NCBI RefSeq assembly: GCF_003441615.1
Contig: NZ_CP031842.1
Coordinates: 1,010,501-1,074,500, forward strand
Direction: 5' to 3'
DNA: 64,000 bases
Source of the DNA: Dechloromonas sp. HYN0024
GTDB lineage: Bacteria > Pseudomonadota > Gammaproteobacteria > Burkholderiales > Rhodocyclaceae
A program made the position numbers and the translations under genes. A model generated the notes under the pieces. That model did not search any database. It saw nothing but the letters and a program-made list of their open reading frames with translations, and was not told the DNA's origin. How positions within the stretch are numbered: the stretch's first letter is position 1; the number at the start of each line of letters is the position of its first letter. Below are positions 7,981 to 16,680 of the stretch, one piece after another.

Positions 7981-9162
7981 ATGAGCAGAGATGTTGTCGT
8001 TCTGAGCGCAGTCCGTTCGCCTATCGGTGCTTTCGGTGGTTCCCTGGCTGATTTTGAACCGACCGAGCTGGCTGGTATCGTCATGAAGGAAGCCATCGCT
8101 CGCTCCGGTGTCGATCCCCTGGCTATCAACTACGTCACCGTCGGCACCACCATGCCGACCGATTCGCGTTACGCCTATGTTTCCCGCGTCGCTTCCATTC
8201 AAGCCGGCCTGTCGATGGATTCCGTCGCCATGCAGGTTTCCCGTCTGTGCGCCTCCGGCCTGCAGGGTATCGTCACCACCGCCCAGAACCTGATGCTGGG
8301 TGATGCCGATTACGGTATCGGCGGCGGCGTCGAAGTCATGTCGCGCGCTACCTACCTGCTGCCGGCCCTGCGTTCGGGTGCCCGCATGGGTGACACCAAG
8401 GCCGTCGACTCCATGGTTGCCGTCCTGACCGACCCGTTCGGCGTCGGCCACATGGGTATCACCGCTGAAAACCTGGCCGCTAAATATGGCTTCACCCGTG
8501 AAGACCAGGATGCCTTCGCCGTTGAGTCGCAGCGCCGTGCCGCTGCCGCCATCGACGCCGGCCACTTCAAGTCGCAGATCGTGCCGATCGTCAAGCAGAC
8601 CCGCAAGGGCGATGTCGTATTCGACACCGACGAGCACCTGAAGCGCGGTACGACCATGGAGTCGCTGGCCAAGATGAAGCCGGCCTTCAAGAAGGACGGT
8701 ACCGTCACCGCTGGTAACGCTTCCGGTATCAATGACGGCGCTGCCTTCTTCGTGCTGGCTGCTGCCGACGTCGCTGCCAAGAACGGCCAGAAGGCCCGTG
8801 CCCGTATCGCCGGTTACGCCGTTGCCGGTGTGCCGAATGACATCATGGGCGAAGGCCCGATCCCGGCAACCAAGCTGGCTCTGAAGAAGGCCGGCCTGAC
8901 CCTGGATCAGATGGACGTCATCGAATCCAACGAAGCCTTCGCCGCTCAGGCCCTGTCGGTTTCCAAGGTGCTCGGTCTCGATCCGGCCAAGACCAACCCG
9001 AACGGCGGCGCCATTGCCCTCGGCCACCCGGTCGGCTGTTCCGGTGCCTTCATCGCCACCAAGGCCCTGTACGAACTGGAGCGCATCGGCGGCAAGTACG
9101 CGCTGGTCACCATGTGTATCGGTGGCGGTCAGGGTATTGCGGTCATCTTCGAACGCGCCTGA
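7981..9162 (+). CDS. bktB: acetyl-CoA C-acyltransferase (BktB-like beta-ketothiolase)
   Basis: 393 residues, full-length thiolase. The acyl-accepting cysteine is C90 in RLCASGLQ, the GHP motif gives H349, and the second cysteine is C379 in CIGGGQG. Closest remembered relative is the BktB beta-ketothiolase of Cupriavidus, with shared RKGDVVFDTDEH and MGxTAEN segments. It would condense acetyl-CoA with acetyl- or propionyl-CoA, feeding hydroxyalkanoate synthesis, or run degradation. Codon usage is strongly restricted (GCC, CTG, AAG), suggesting high expression. AGGAGAG ribosome-binding site upstream; monocistronic end at a strong terminator. A phasin gene at 20.3 kb fits a PHA-forming host. Confidence 0.9.
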   Translation: MSRDVVVLSAVRSPIGAFGGSLADFEPTELAGIVMKEAIARSGVDPLAINYVTVGTTMPTDSRYAYVSRVASIQAGLSMDSVAMQVSRLCASGLQGIVTTAQNLMLGDADYGIGGGVEVMSRATYLLPALRSGARMGDTKAVDSMVAVLTDPFGVGHMGITAENLAAKYGFTREDQDAFAVESQRRAAAAIDAGHFKSQIVPIVKQTRKGDVVFDTDEHLKRGTTMESLAKMKPAFKKDGTVTAGNASGINDGAAFFVLAAADVAAKNGQKARARIAGYAVAGVPNDIMGEGPIPATKLALKKAGLTLDQMDVIESNEAFAAQALSVSKVLGLDPAKTNPNGGAIALGHPVGCSGAFIATKALYELERIGGKYALVTMCIGGGQGIAVIFERA

Positions 9163-9181
9163 TCAAGCAGTTGAATCAGCT

Positions 9182-9216
9182 AAAAAACCCGCCGGTGAAA
9201 ACCGGCGGGTTTTTTA
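9182..9216 (+). terminator. Rho-independent terminator after the thiolase
   Basis: AAAAAACCCGCCGGT, GAAA loop, ACCGGCGGGTTTTTT: a near-perfect symmetrical hairpin with a T-run, starting 19 bases after the thiolase stop. Confidence 0.93.
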
Positions 9217-9362
9217 TTTGCACCATGTTGAAAATCTGCTGCACCTTTGCGGTGCGTCAATAGTTATAAAGTGCTATCGGGCGCATGATTTAAGGCTTGT
9301 TTACGGGTGGCATGGAAACTGCTGAAACCCGTTTGAGAGCTTCCTCAGCGACGAGTGGAAAA

Positions 9363-10775
9363 ATGAACTTCTATAACGAGATGTATGACGCCAACGGTGG
9401 CGTCCGTGCGCATTACAAGGGATATGAAGACTGGCTCAAGGCGACGCCGCCTGAGCGCATCGACCGCAAGCGGGCGGAGGCCGACCTGGCCTTTCACCGG
9501 GTCGGTATCACCTTTGCCGTGTATGGCGAGGAAGCGGGCAAGGAACGCCTGATTCCGTTTGACGTGATTCCCCGCGTGATCCCCGCGTCCGAGTGGAAAT
9601 CGCTGCGTTCCGGCCTGCGCCAGCGGGTCAGGGCGCTCAACATGTTCCTGCATGACGTCTATCACGATCAGGAAATCATCAAGGCCGGCAAGATTCCGGC
9701 CGAGCAGATTCTCAACAATGCCCAGTACCGCCCGGAAATGAAGGGTGTCGATCTGCCAGGCCAGATTTATGCGCACATTGCCGGCGTCGATATCGTCCGG
9801 GCCGGCGCGGGCGAGTTTTACGTCCTCGAAGACAACCTGCGCGTGCCGTCGGGCGTCTCCTACATGCTGGAAGACCGCAAGATGATGATGCGCCTCTTCC
9901 CTGAGCTTTTCGCCAAGCACAAGGTGGCGCCGGTCCAGCACTACCCGGACATGCTGCTCGAGAAGCTGCGCGCCGTCGCCCCGAAGGGCGTGTCGAATCC
10001 GACCGTGGTCGTGCTGACGCCGGGTGCCTATAACAGCGCCTATTTCGAACACACCTTCCTCGCCCAGCAGATGGGGGTCGAACTGGTTGAAGGCCGTGAT
10101 CTCTTCGTCAAGGACGAGGTGGTCTACATGCAGACGACACAGGGGCCGAAGCGCGTCGATGTCATCTACCGCCGCCTCGACGACGACTACATGGACCCAC
10201 TGGCTTTCCGCCCCGACTCGACGCTGGGTGTACCCGGCATCCTCAAGGCGTATCAGGCCGGCAATGTCACCTTGTCCAACGCCATCGGTACCGGCGTTGC
10301 AGACGACAAGTCGATCTACCCCTATGTGCCGGACATGATCCGCTTCTATCTGGGCGAAGAGCCGACGCTCAACAACGTGCCGACCTACATGTGCCGCAAG
10401 CCGGACGACCTGAAGTACGTGCTCGACCATCTGCCCGAGCTGGTGGTCAAGGAAGTACATGGTGCCGGTGGTTACGGCATGCTGGTCGGACCCGCATCGA
10501 CCAAGGAACAGATCGAGCACTTCCGCCAGTTGCTGATCGCCAAGCCGGATGGCTATATCGCCCAGCCGACGCTGGCCCTGTCCAACTGCCCGACCTTTGT
10601 CGAAGAGGGTATCGCGCCGCGCCACCTCGACCTGCGCCCCTTCGTGCTGTCCTCGGGCAAGTGTGTCGATATGGTGCCGGGTGGCCTGACCCGCGTCGCC
10701 CTGACCAAGGGCTCGCTGGTCGTCAATTCGTCGCAGGGCGGCGGCACCAAAGATACCTGGGTTCTGGAGGATTAA
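9363..10775 (+). CDS. circularly permuted ATP-grasp protein (DUF404/DUF407)
   Basis: 470 residues from ATG 9363. The frame extends upstream but homologues start MNFYNEMYDANGGVRAHY, and the extra residues look non-coding. Family members are predicted peptide-bond-forming ligases of the glutathionylspermidine-synthase-like ATP-grasp fold; substrates are unknown. Visible segments include DNLRVPSGVSYMLEDR, the VVVLTPGAYNSAYFEH strand and the VVKEVHGAGGYGMLVGP nucleotide-binding loop. An alpha-E gene follows after three bases. This split arrangement is the counterpart of the fused gene at 49327. The usual transglutaminase partner is not adjacent here. Confidence 0.9.
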   Translation: MNFYNEMYDANGGVRAHYKGYEDWLKATPPERIDRKRAEADLAFHRVGITFAVYGEEAGKERLIPFDVIPRVIPASEWKSLRSGLRQRVRALNMFLHDVYHDQEIIKAGKIPAEQILNNAQYRPEMKGVDLPGQIYAHIAGVDIVRAGAGEFYVLEDNLRVPSGVSYMLEDRKMMMRLFPELFAKHKVAPVQHYPDMLLEKLRAVAPKGVSNPTVVVLTPGAYNSAYFEHTFLAQQMGVELVEGRDLFVKDEVVYMQTTQGPKRVDVIYRRLDDDYMDPLAFRPDSTLGVPGILKAYQAGNVTLSNAIGTGVADDKSIYPYVPDMIRFYLGEEPTLNNVPTYMCRKPDDLKYVLDHLPELVVKEVHGAGGYGMLVGPASTKEQIEHFRQLLIAKPDGYIAQPTLALSNCPTFVEEGIAPRHLDLRPFVLSSGKCVDMVPGGLTRVALTKGSLVVNSSQGGGTKDTWVLED

Positions 10776-10778
10776 GTC

Positions 10779-11726
10779 ATGCTGAGTCGAACTGCCGATC
10801 ACCTGTTCTGGATGTCGCGCTACATCGAGCGCGCCGAAAATCTGGCCCGTCTGCTGGACGTTACCTACCAGATGTCACTCGTGCCGCAATCGCTCGATGC
10901 CATCAACCAGAGCTGGGCCGCCATCATTGCCCTGAACAGCCTGGAAGAGACCTACGCTGCCAAGTATTCGGAAGTCACGGGGGAAAATGTCCTGAAATTC
11001 ATGGTCAGCGACCCGGATAATTTCGCCTCCATCCATAGCTGCCTGCGCATGGCACGTGAAAATGCCCATGCCGTGCGCGGCACGCTGACCACCGAAATGT
11101 GGGAAACGCTCAACTCGACCTGGCTGGAAGCCCGCGAAAAGACCTTCGATCAGCTCTATCAGGCCGGTATTGGCGACTATTTCGAGTGGGTCAAGATGCG
11201 TTCCTCGCTGTCACGCGGCACCACCTTGGGCACGCTGCTGCAGGACGAGGCCTACCACTTCATCCGCCTCGGGACGCTCCTCGAGCGGGCCGACAACACG
11301 GCGCGCATCCTTGATGTCAAATACCATGTTCTACGTCCGCAGGGCGACGAGGGGGCGACCGATTTCTACGAATGGGGCGCGCTGCTCCGTTCGGTCTCGG
11401 CCTTCGAGGTCTATCGCAAGGTGTACCGCGATGTCATCACGCCGGAGCGGGTTGCCGAGTTGCTCATCTTTAACAAGGACATGCCGCGTTCGCTGCAGTT
11501 CTGCCTCAACAGCGTGATCAAGAATCTCGAACTGATCGCCAACAGCAATTCCGGCGAAACCCAGCGTCAGGCCGGCATGCTACACGCCCAACTGCGCTAC
11601 GGGCGGATCGAGGATATCCTGGAACATGGCCTGCACGAATGGTTGAGCGACTTCATGGATCGTATTTACCTGCTCGGCAACGGCATCAGCAAGGACTTCC
11701 TGGTACCTATGGAGGAGGCTGCCTAG
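10779..11726 (+). CDS. alpha-E domain protein (DUF403)
   Basis: 315 residues, all-helical alpha-E domain beginning MLSRTADHLFWMSRYIERAE, the conserved start of the family. Alpha-E proteins are genetically tied to circularly permuted ATP-grasp ligases and transglutaminases in a predicted peptide synthesis or tagging system; their biochemical role is unknown. Conserved WMSRYIERAEN and LGTLLERADNTARILDVKY helices are present. It begins three bases after the ATP-grasp stop codon, so the two are translationally linked. A strong terminator follows. Confidence 0.9.
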   Translation: MLSRTADHLFWMSRYIERAENLARLLDVTYQMSLVPQSLDAINQSWAAIIALNSLEETYAAKYSEVTGENVLKFMVSDPDNFASIHSCLRMARENAHAVRGTLTTEMWETLNSTWLEAREKTFDQLYQAGIGDYFEWVKMRSSLSRGTTLGTLLQDEAYHFIRLGTLLERADNTARILDVKYHVLRPQGDEGATDFYEWGALLRSVSAFEVYRKVYRDVITPERVAELLIFNKDMPRSLQFCLNSVIKNLELIANSNSGETQRQAGMLHAQLRYGRIEDILEHGLHEWLSDFMDRIYLLGNGISKDFLVPMEEAA

Positions 11727-11772
11727 TCGGCAGTAACTGGCAGCTGACAGCTGCTATCGATAACGCCTGATC

Positions 11773-11812
11773 AAGTTTCGGCGCCAGTTCATGCTGGCGC
11801 CGAAACTTTTTC
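11773..11812. terminator. bidirectional terminator
   Basis: A 15-base perfect inverted repeat, AAGTTTCGGCGCCAG (11773-11787) and CTGGCGCCGAAACTT (11794-11808), with loop TTCATG and flanking A/T. It sits between the convergent alpha-E and MerR genes and can serve both. Confidence 0.9.
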
Positions 11813-11823
11813 TCGGTCGCTTT

Positions 11824-12729
11824 TCAGGCGCGTTGCAGATGCCAGCTTGCCAGTGCGGCGATGGCTTCGTCGAGCGTCGTGAGTAATCGGGCATCGTCTG
11901 TCCGGGTGATCCGGGCAACGCCAGCACCCCCCGCCCAGAGCGCCGCATTTCCTGGCAGGATCAGCCGCAGTTGCTGGAGCAGTCCGGGAATCTGGCGTTG
12001 TGGAAAGGCGGCGGAAAAGGAGAGGGCGACGATGTCGGCCTGATGGGCCTCGGCGGCGCGGCCGATTTCAAGCAGCGGCATCTGCGTGCCGAGTGGGATG
12101 CACTCGGCGCCCTCCAGGGCAAACAGCGCCTCGACCATGAGCAGGCCGAGTACGTGCGCCTCTTCCGGTACGCTGGTGAGCAGCACGCGTGGCCGGCGCG
12201 GCCCACCGGGCAGGGCGGCAATGGCCTGGCGCAACAGGCGCTTGGTCAGCTCAGTGAATAAATGTTCCTCGAATACCTCAAAGTCGCCGTCCTCCCAGCG
12301 TCGGCCGACCAGTTGCGTCAGCGGTGCCACAGTGTCCTGGACAAAGCGCTGCAAACCCTGGCGGGCAAGACGTTGCTGCATGGCCTGCTGATAGGCCGCT
12401 GCGTCGTGCTGTTTGATGAGCCCCAGCAATTCGTCAAGTTCGCCTGTCTCGGGCGAAGCGGAGGGTGGGGTTTGCTTTGAACGGTGGGGCATCAGCGCGG
12501 TCAATTCATCAGGGGGCGTGGCAATCAGCTTGCCCGGCCGATGGCCTTGATCCATCAGGCGTTTGATCAGGCGCAGACGGTCGACCTGATCTGCTGGATA
12601 GCACCGCTCCCCATGGTTGTCACGGCTCGGCAGGGGAAAACCGTAACGGCGTTCCCACATCCGGAGGACGTCCTTGGAGAGCCCGGTGTCGCGTTCGACA
12701 GCGGCGATATTGAAACTGGGTGTATTCAT
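11824..12729 (-). CDS. MerR-family cobalamin-binding regulator (CarH/LitR type)
   Basis: 301 residues from ATG 12729 (AGGA eight bases upstream; an upstream TTG would add five residues). Residues about 5-75 form the MerR winged helix (VLRMWERRYGFPLPSRD). Then come a four-helix cobalamin cap and a C-terminal Rossmann-like B12 domain. The AdoCbl-photoreceptor signature W-x9-EH is intact as W145, E155, H156, and the lower-ligand histidine is H192 (EEAHVLGL). The W-to-H spacing is 47, against 46 in Thermus CarH as I recall it. In CarH, AdoCbl tetramers repress in the dark and light releases DNA. Divergent from the gpx operon, its likely target. Confidence 0.88.
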   Translation of the reverse strand: MNTPSFNIAAVERDTGLSKDVLRMWERRYGFPLPSRDNHGERCYPADQVDRLRLIKRLMDQGHRPGKLIATPPDELTALMPHRSKQTPPSASPETGELDELLGLIKQHDAAAYQQAMQQRLARQGLQRFVQDTVAPLTQLVGRRWEDGDFEVFEEHLFTELTKRLLRQAIAALPGGPRRPRVLLTSVPEEAHVLGLLMVEALFALEGAECIPLGTQMPLLEIGRAAEAHQADIVALSFSAAFPQRQIPGLLQQLRLILPGNAALWAGGAGVARITRTDDARLLTTLDEAIAALASWHLQRA

Positions 12730-12820
12730 ATTTGTCCTGAACAAATGTTAGACAAACCGTTGACAAGTCGTTCTTTGGTCATTATCTTACGAACAAACGT
12801 CCACTTTGTCTAGGACAAAT
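12730..12820. promoter_or_regulatory. operator repeats between the CarH-like regulator and gpx operon
   Basis: Four related sites are visible: ATTTGTCCTGAACAAAT (12730-12746), TTAGACAAA (12748-12756), TTGACAAG (12760-12767) and TTTGTCTAGGACAAA (12805-12819, perfect arms TTTGTC/GACAAA around TAG). The first covers the regulator's ribosome-binding site, the third overlaps the -35 of the gpx promoter and the fourth lies in the gpx leader. Binding by the adjacent regulator is inferred. Confidence 0.72.
12760..12788 (+). promoter_or_regulatory. sigma70-type promoter of the gpx operon
   Basis: TTGACA (12760-12765), a 17-base spacer and TATCTT (12783-12788). Transcription would start near 12795, upstream of the AGGGAG site and the ATG at 12838. 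The -35 coincides with one of the GACAA operator half-sites, allowing repression by occlusion. Confidence 0.7.
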
Positions 12821-12837
12821 CAAATAGGGAGCTGAAC

Positions 12838-13398
12838 ATGTTTTCGAAACTCAAGCGCTGGATCGGTATCGCCGGGCTGGTTTCAGCCGGTGTCCTGCCG
12901 GCTACGGCGGCCGGTGATTGTCCGGCCTTGCTCAAGCATGATTTCACCAGCCTCCAGGATGGCAAGCCGATGCCGCTCTGCCATTACGCCGGCAAGGTGA
13001 TTCTGGTCGTCAATACCGCCAGTTACTGCGGTTTCACGTCGCAATACGATGGGCTGGAAAAGCTCTATGCGCGTCTCAAGGATAAGGGGCTGGTGGTCCT
13101 CGGCTTTCCTTCCAACGATTTTGGTGAACAGGAGCCGGGAAGCGAAAAGGAAATTGCCGATTTTTGCCGTCTGACCTATGGCGTCGAGTTTCCGATGGTC
13201 GGCAAGACGGTGGTCAAGGGCAAGGCGGCCAATCCCTTCTATCTCAAGTTGGCAGAAGTAACAGGTAGCCGCCCGAAGTGGAATTTCCACAAATACCTGA
13301 TCAATCGTGACGCCACGCAGGTCGTCGCCTACACCAGCTTTACCAGGCCGGATGACAGTGACCTGCTCAAGAAGATCGACGAATTCCTTGGTAAATAG
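12838..13398 (+). CDS. exported glutathione peroxidase family protein
   Basis: 186 residues: an N-terminal signal peptide (basic KLKRW, hydrophobic to ATAAG about residue 26) and a glutathione-peroxidase thioredoxin-like domain. The peroxidatic cysteine is C64 in NTASYCGFTSQY. The conserved Gln/Trp/Asn elements appear as PSNDFGEQEPG and KWNFHKYLI. It reduces hydroperoxides, probably lipid or organic ones, in the periplasm; the electron donor may be thioredoxin-like rather than glutathione. First gene after the operator region and promoter; the next gene starts nine bases downstream. Fits a photo-oxidative or lipid-peroxide defence operon. Confidence 0.88.
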   Translation: MFSKLKRWIGIAGLVSAGVLPATAAGDCPALLKHDFTSLQDGKPMPLCHYAGKVILVVNTASYCGFTSQYDGLEKLYARLKDKGLVVLGFPSNDFGEQEPGSEKEIADFCRLTYGVEFPMVGKTVVKGKAANPFYLKLAEVTGSRPKWNFHKYLINRDATQVVAYTSFTRPDDSDLLKKIDEFLGK

Positions 13399-13407
13399 GA
13401 GAGCCGC

Positions 13408-14730
13408 ATGACAGCAAGAAAACGTATCGCCGTGGTTGGTGCCGGCATTTCCGGACTGAGCTGCGCCTGGTTGCTCAGCCGCGACCATGAAGTGACGCTG
13501 TTCGAGGCGGGTTCCTATCTCGGCGGTCATACCAACACCGTGGACGTTACGCTGGAGGGCAAGACGCATCCGGTTGATACGGGTTTTCTGGTATTCAACG
13601 AAAAGACCTATCCCAACCTGATTGCCATGTTCGATCTGCTCGGTGTCGATAGCGTCGAGACCGAGATGTCCTTCGCCGTCAGCCTCGAGAATCCTGATCT
13701 TGAATGGGCGGGCAGCAACCTCGCCACCGTCTTCGGACAAAAGCGCAATCTGTTGCGTCGGCCATTCTGGGCAATGCTCTCCGATATCCTGCGCTTCAAC
13801 CGGGAAAGCATGGGCTGGCTGGCCTCGCATCCGGACAACCAGCGCAGTCTGCGTGATTTTCTCGAGGCGGGCCGCTATTCCAGCGCTTTTTCCGACTGGT
13901 ACCTGCTGCCGATGGCGGCGGCCATCTGGTCCTGCCCGACCGGACAGATGCTCGATATGCCGCTCGCCACCTTTATCCGCTTCTGTCAGAACCATGGGTT
14001 GCTGCAGGTGTTTGACCGGCCAATGTGGCGGACCGTGAAGGGCGGTGGCCGCGACTACGTGCGGAAAATCGCTGCCCGGCTGGCTGCCAATGAGGCCGAT
14101 GTCCGGCTCGCCTGTCCGGTCAGCGCCGTCAGTCGGGAGGGCGGTTGGCTGAAGGTGACGCATGCGGCCGGCTGCGATCATTTCGATCATGTGGTGATGG
14201 CCTGTCACAGCGATCAGGCCAAGGCCATCCTTGGCTTTACGGCCACCGATGAGCAGCGCGAGGTGCTCTCGGCGATTCGCTATCAGCCCAATCGTGCCGT
14301 ACTGCACACGGATCGCGCCCTGTTGCCGCGTGACGAAAAGCTCTGGTCGGCCTGGAATTACTTTTCCGGCAATGGTGAACCCGGCGAGCAGCCGGTTGGC
14401 GTTTCATACCTGATCAACAAACTACAGCCGCTGCCTTTCAATACGCCAGTTGTCGTGACGCTGAATCCCGCCCGCGAACCGGATCCGGCCAAGGTTTTGG
14501 CTGAATTTGATTACGCTCACCCGATTTTCGACGGCCCGGCTATCGCCGCCCAACAGCGCCTGGCCGATGTGCAGGGTGAAAACGGCATCTGGCTAGCCGG
14601 TGCATGGGGCAGTTACGGTTTCCACGAGGATGGCCTCAAGTCTGCGCTGCGTGTCGTCAATGGCATGGGAATTAGTGCGCCCTGGCAGGAGCAGCCGGTG
14701 CTGGCCTGTCCCGTCATGGAAACAGCCTGA
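13408..14730 (+). CDS. FAD-dependent amine-oxidase-like oxidoreductase (COG2907)
   Basis: 440 residues with an N-terminal FAD-binding Rossmann motif (RIAVVGAGISGLSCAWLLS) and the protoporphyrinogen/amine-oxidase fold (GGHTNTVDVTLEGKTHPVDT, LAGAWGSYGFHEDGL near the C-terminus). COG2907 proteins are repeatedly found beside DUF1365 and cyclopropane-synthase-type methyltransferases and are predicted to oxidise or desaturate modified acyl chains; the substrate is unproven. TAGGAGAG gives a good ribosome-binding site; DUF1365 starts seven bases after its stop. Confidence 0.88.
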   Translation: MTARKRIAVVGAGISGLSCAWLLSRDHEVTLFEAGSYLGGHTNTVDVTLEGKTHPVDTGFLVFNEKTYPNLIAMFDLLGVDSVETEMSFAVSLENPDLEWAGSNLATVFGQKRNLLRRPFWAMLSDILRFNRESMGWLASHPDNQRSLRDFLEAGRYSSAFSDWYLLPMAAAIWSCPTGQMLDMPLATFIRFCQNHGLLQVFDRPMWRTVKGGGRDYVRKIAARLAANEADVRLACPVSAVSREGGWLKVTHAAGCDHFDHVVMACHSDQAKAILGFTATDEQREVLSAIRYQPNRAVLHTDRALLPRDEKLWSAWNYFSGNGEPGEQPVGVSYLINKLQPLPFNTPVVVTLNPAREPDPAKVLAEFDYAHPIFDGPAIAAQQRLADVQGENGIWLAGAWGSYGFHEDGLKSALRVVNGMGISAPWQEQPVLACPVMETA

Positions 14731-14737
14731 GCCAGCC

Positions 14738-15499
14738 ATGAACCGCCCGCAGCTTTTCCTCGGCCATGTCATGCACCGGCGCCTCCGGCCGGCCGTCAAT
14801 GCCTTTGTCTATCCGGTCTTCTACATGCAGTTGCCGGTCCGCAATTTGCTGGCCGCCAACTGTGCCATTTTCTCGGTGGACCGCGGCAACCTGCTCAGCT
14901 TCCACCAGAAAGATCACGGCCCTCGCGATGGCAGTCCCCTGTTGCCATGGATTCAGGCGCAACTGCGCCAGCGAGGCTTGCCGGACGATGGCGAGATTAC
15001 CCTGCAATGCTTCCCGCGGCTCTGCGGTTTCGTCTTCAATCCGGTCAGTTTCTGGTACTGCCACAACGCGGATGGGGCCTTGATTGCCGTACTGGCCGAG
15101 GTCAACAACACCTTCGGCGGACACCACAGTTACCAGCTGCACAACCCCGATGCGTCACCCCTCAGTGATGGACAGGAGCTGAAGGCGGCCAAGGAATTCC
15201 ACGTCTCGCCATTCAACGAGATCGAAGGTGGCTACCGTTTCCGCTTTCATCTTGCCCGTCCGGTGCCGTTGGCCCGCATCGACTACGACGACGCCGACGG
15301 CGAACTTCTGCTGACCTCCATCTCAGGGAAGCCAAGGGCATGGTCTACCAAGGCCTTGCTCGGAGCCGTCCTGAAAATGCCTTTCCTGACTGCCGGCGTG
15401 ATCTTCCGCATTCACTGGCAAGCCTTGAAGCTGTGGCTGAAAGGGGTGCCCTTCCGGGGTGCCCATGTTCCTCAACCCCTCCGGGAATCGACAAAATGA
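14738..15499 (+). CDS. DUF1365 family protein
   Basis: 253 residues from ATG 14738, giving MNRPQLFLGHVMHRRLRP, the usual start; the longer frame upstream is a shadow of the previous gene. Conserved family elements are the VFYMQLPV strand, LQCFPRLCGFVFNPVSFWYCH and EVNNTFGGHHSY. DUF1365 is functionally unknown but is a near-constant partner of cyclopropane-fatty-acid-synthase-like genes, including in photo-oxidative-stress regulons of alphaproteobacteria. Overlaps the next gene by ATGA, indicating coupled translation and a shared pathway. Confidence 0.9.
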   Translation: MNRPQLFLGHVMHRRLRPAVNAFVYPVFYMQLPVRNLLAANCAIFSVDRGNLLSFHQKDHGPRDGSPLLPWIQAQLRQRGLPDDGEITLQCFPRLCGFVFNPVSFWYCHNADGALIAVLAEVNNTFGGHHSYQLHNPDASPLSDGQELKAAKEFHVSPFNEIEGGYRFRFHLARPVPLARIDYDDADGELLLTSISGKPRAWSTKALLGAVLKMPFLTAGVIFRIHWQALKLWLKGVPFRGAHVPQPLRESTK

Positions 15500-16680
15500 A
15501 CAATGCGATGATTTTTCAGGGCAGCGATAGTCTGGCCCGCGACACTCGACTGGTTTTCGGCCTGCTAGAAAAGCTGCACGGCGGCCTCCTTGAAATTCGC
15601 CTGCCGGGCGGTGCCAGCGTCCTGTTCGGGGATGGCGAACACGGGGTCACCATGCAGGTCCATGACGAGGCGATGTTCAGCCAGGTGCTGGCCCGTGGCG
15701 ACATCGGCCTGGCCGAAGCCTACCTGGATGGACAGTGGGATTCGCCGGATATTACGGGCCTCCTCCGGTTGCTGGCGGCCAATCGCGAGCCGATCAAGAA
15801 GGCGGTTTACGGATCGTGGCGCAGCCTGCTTGCGGCTCGCGTGCGGCACTGGATGAACAGTAACAGCCGTAGTGGCAGCAAGCGCAACATCATGGCCCAT
15901 TACGATCTGGGCAATGCTTTCTACAAATTGTGGCTCGATCCCAGCATGAGCTATTCGTCGGCCGTCTATCGGGACGTAGACGACGGCTCTCTGGAGTCTG
16001 GCCAGCACGCCAAATATCGCCGTATTCTCAACTGCCTGAAGGCCTCGCCCGGTCAGCGGGTTCTCGAAATTGGCTGCGGCTGGGGCGGCTTTGCCGAAAT
16101 GGCCGGGCAGGAAGGCTTGCAGACGACCGGGGTGACCCTGTCACCGGCTCAACTCGTCTGGGCGCAGATGCGTGTACCGCAGGCTGATCTGCGCTTGCAG
16201 GACTACCGCGATATTGACGAGCAGTTCGACCACGTCGTTTCCATCGAAATGTTCGAAGCGGTCGGTGAGCGCTGGTGGCCGACCTATTTCAAGACAGTGG
16301 CCAAGTCCCTCAAGCCGGAGGGGCGGGCGGTTATCCAGAGCATCACCATTCGCGATGACATCTTCCCGGAATACCGGCGCAGCACCGACTTCATCCAACA
16401 GTACATTTTCCCCGGCGGCATGCTGCCGTCGCGCGCCGCTTTCCGCAGCGCGGCGGCCAAGCAGGGGCTGATCGTGCGCAACGAATATGCCTTTGGCCAC
16501 GACTACGCCAGAACGCTGGCTGAATGGCGGCAAGCCTTTGAGGCCAACTGGCCGGAAATCCGCAAGCTCGGTTTTGACGAGCCCTTCCGCCGTCTCTGGC
16601 GGATGTATCTGTGTTACTGCGAGGCCGGCTTCCTGGCCGGAAATATCGATGTCGTCCAGTTTGAACTCAGCCACGCTTAA
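15496..16680 (+). CDS. cyclopropane-fatty-acyl-phospholipid synthase family methyltransferase
   Basis: 394 residues from ATG 15496. An N-terminal SCP2-like lipid-binding part (about 1-120) is followed by a SAM-dependent methyltransferase domain with NIMAHYDLGNAFYKLWLDPS near residue 132 and the SAM motif VLEIGCGWGGFAE near 189. Members add a methylene or methyl group to the double bond of phospholipid acyl chains. Which product (cyclopropane, or a methylated chain leading to furan fatty acids) cannot be told from sequence. Sits between DUF1365 and the chalcone-isomerase-like gene, both overlapping. Confidence 0.9.
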   Translation: MNNAMIFQGSDSLARDTRLVFGLLEKLHGGLLEIRLPGGASVLFGDGEHGVTMQVHDEAMFSQVLARGDIGLAEAYLDGQWDSPDITGLLRLLAANREPIKKAVYGSWRSLLAARVRHWMNSNSRSGSKRNIMAHYDLGNAFYKLWLDPSMSYSSAVYRDVDDGSLESGQHAKYRRILNCLKASPGQRVLEIGCGWGGFAEMAGQEGLQTTGVTLSPAQLVWAQMRVPQADLRLQDYRDIDEQFDHVVSIEMFEAVGERWWPTYFKTVAKSLKPEGRAVIQSITIRDDIFPEYRRSTDFIQQYIFPGGMLPSRAAFRSAAAKQGLIVRNEYAFGHDYARTLAEWRQAFEANWPEIRKLGFDEPFRRLWRMYLCYCEAGFLAGNIDVVQFELSHA

